DNA of 8,175 nucleotides from Chloroflexota bacterium (GTDB lineage: Bacteria; Chloroflexota; Chloroflexia; Thermomicrobiales; UBA6265), in NCBI GenBank assembly GCA_023424355.1, contig JAFAEA010000317.1, forward strand, positions 1 to 8,175. Direction: 5' to 3'. A program made the position numbers and the translations under genes. This document shows positions 7,572-8,175 of the stretch, one piece after another; position 1 is the stretch's first letter; every line of letters begins with the position of its first letter. Under the pieces are notes generated by a model. The model was not told where the DNA came from. It saw nothing but the letters and a program-made list of their open reading frames with translations, and did not search any database.

Positions 7572-7748
7572 CCCATCTCCTCCAGGGAACTCCCGAATCC
7601 CACATGCCAATCCGGCAACAAAACCGCCGAGATCCGGGAATCGCGATAGCGCCGATGCGTATATATAAGTAGAGGATGCCTACAACCCAAAAGGGGGCGG
7701 AGCCAATTCCTTTTTCCAGCTGGAACATTTCGCCGCCAACGCCGGTAG

Positions 7749-7809
7749 ACCCGCACCTCGCGCCCGGATGGCCGTTTTGCCACCCAGATCTTGCGCGAGT
7801 GGTGCGGGT
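7749..7809. repeat. A hairpin, copy 3 (inverted orientation)
   Basis: ACCCGCACCTCGCGC (7749-7763) pairs with GCGCGAGTGGTGCGGGT (7793-7809) over 15 bp around a 29-nt loop. The 2-nt bulge is now on the right arm and GTAGA precedes the left arm, showing that this copy is inverted relative to copies 1 and 2. At stem position 6 it has C-G where copy 2 has G-C. Confidence 0.8.
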
Positions 7810-7856
7810 TGCTAGAACCAGTTCCCAATGGAGCAGTCTCGCCACCCACGGGTAGT

Positions 7857-7893
7857 GTCGACCCTGGTGGTCGACGATCGACCGCAGGTCGAT
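7857..7893. repeat. Two adjacent hairpins with the same TCGACC/GGTCGA stem
   Basis: GTCGACC (7857-7863) pairs with GGTCGAC (7869-7875) across a 5-nt loop. One base later ATCGACC (7877-7883) pairs with GGTCGAT (7887-7893) across a 3-nt loop. Both 7-bp stems are perfect; the end pair is G-C in the first and A-T in the second. It could be a multi-site operator or a small structured element. Confidence 0.6.
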
Positions 7894-7930
7894 ACTCTGC
7901 CCAAACCAAGGGAGAAGGAAGACACCAAAA

Positions 7931-7992
7931 ACCCGGACCACTCGCGCGACTGGTTGCTGAAGAGAATCCGCCAATCAGCGCGAGGTCCGGGT
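7931..7992. repeat. A hairpin, copy 2
   Basis: ACCCGGACCACTCGCGC (7931-7947) pairs with GCGCGAGGTCCGGGT (7978-7992): 15 perfect pairs apart from the same 2-nt bulge on the left arm. The loop is again exactly 30 nt but of different sequence from copy 1. The flanking CCAAAA and TCTACG are shared with copy 1. Confidence 0.85.
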
Positions 7993-8022
7993 CTACGTTT
8001 GATCTGCAAGCGACAGGATCGG

Positions 8023-8092
8023 GGAGATGGTGAAGATGGTGGAGATGGGAACATTTCCCGGGCCGGAAAAATTCCTCATCTTCACCATCTCC
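8023..8092. repeat. B hairpin, copy 2
   Basis: GGAGATGGTGAAGATG (8023-8038) is exactly complementary to CATCTTCACCATCTCC (8077-8092), a 16-bp stem. Its left arm belongs to three tandem 9-mers (GGAGATGGT, GAAGATGGT, GGAGATGGG; 8023-8049), so the right arm can also pair in a shifted register. The CATTT, CCGG core and A-run interior are shared with copy 1. It starts 30 nt after A copy 2. Confidence 0.85.
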
Positions 8093-8132
8093 TCTGTCCA
8101 GAGATTGAGGGTCGCAGATAGCGTGACCCACG

Positions 8133-8175
8133 GGGCTCGCTTCGCTGCCATGGCCGAGCCGTAGGCGAGAAGCGG
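8133..8175. repeat. C repeat, copy 2 (may be cut by the right edge)
   Basis: Matches 7275-7317 at 42 of 43 positions, in the same orientation, 858 bp away. The match reaches the last base of the window, so the true repeat may be longer. Copy 1 lies on the hsdM side of the first A-B cassette, and this copy lies beyond the second cassette. Confidence 0.85.

Larger units (their letters stand above)
7133..8175. other. Gene-free region upstream of hsdM filled with mosaic hairpin repeats
   Basis: About 1 kb without a convincing coding sequence. Several frames are open on both strands, the longest at 7529-8131 on the minus strand (200 codons), but they run through inverted repeats, have low-complexity or arginine/proline/serine-rich translations and match no family I know. 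The region instead contains at least three repeat types, named A, B and C in this annotation, plus isolated palindromes, one of them TTCCAGCTGGAA at 7714-7725. An A-T-rich run, TATATATAA, lies at 7661-7669 without a good -35 partner on either strand. The right edge cuts through or just after a C repeat, so the mosaic probably continues. Confidence 0.7.

Noticed and set aside
7425..7992. Integron attC sites or a cassette array
   Set aside because: Imperfect hairpins with a bulge are reminiscent, but the AAC/GTT core ends of attC sites are absent and no cassette genes or integrase are visible.
7529..8131. 200-codon frame on the minus strand upstream of hsdM
   Set aside because: It runs through the inverted A copy, a B hairpin and palindromes, and has no recognisable family. 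Stem covariation argues for structure rather than coding, though the frame conservation is noted as a finding.
7275..8175. CRISPR array
   Set aside because: The repeats are few, differ in type and orientation, and are not separated by uniform spacers; no cas gene is present.

Overview
The window is bacterial DNA. It holds a complete type I restriction-modification operon and, downstream of it, part of a transporter gene, all on the minus strand. The taxon cannot be fixed from the sequence. Moderately high GC, a TTG start behind a perfect AGGAGG, and a CynX/NimT-type transporter would suit an actinobacterium or another high-GC lineage, but this is a weak inference.

Layout in the direction of transcription (right to left): (1) About 1 kb without a credible gene (7133-8175), packed with hairpin-forming repeats. 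(2) hsdM (7119-5545), hsdS (5548-4376) and hsdR (4379-1344), each joined to the next by a 4-nt ATGA overlap, so one translationally coupled operon. (3) A gene-free stretch of about 420 nt (923-1343) rich in small hairpins, including a weak terminator candidate. (4) The N-terminal three quarters of an MFS permease of the CynX/NimT type (922 to 1), cut by the window edge, with a reasonable promoter at 976-1004.

The three Hsd proteins resemble the EcoR124I-like (type IC) group. HsdM carries the methyltransferase motifs DPACGSG and NPPY. HsdS has two target-recognition domains and two conserved regions, the central one holding a LEAE repeat encoded by identical 12-bp units. HsdR has a PD-(D/E)xK nuclease followed by an SF2 motor. 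Together they should form an M2S1 methylase and an R2M2S1 restriction complex that methylates self DNA and cuts unmodified DNA after translocation.

The most unusual part is the region upstream of hsdM. It is a mosaic of at least three repeat types, labelled here A, B and C. A is a 15-bp stem with a 2-nt bulge and a 29-30-nt loop, in three copies, one of them inverted. B is a 14-16-bp purine/pyrimidine stem in two copies. C is a 43-nt sequence in two copies with one difference. Loops differ while stems are kept, and the stems show compensatory base-pair changes. An A-B cassette occurs twice, about 510 bp apart, with the inverted A between them. I do not recognise this family. It resembles BIME/REP-type interspersed mosaic elements in architecture only.
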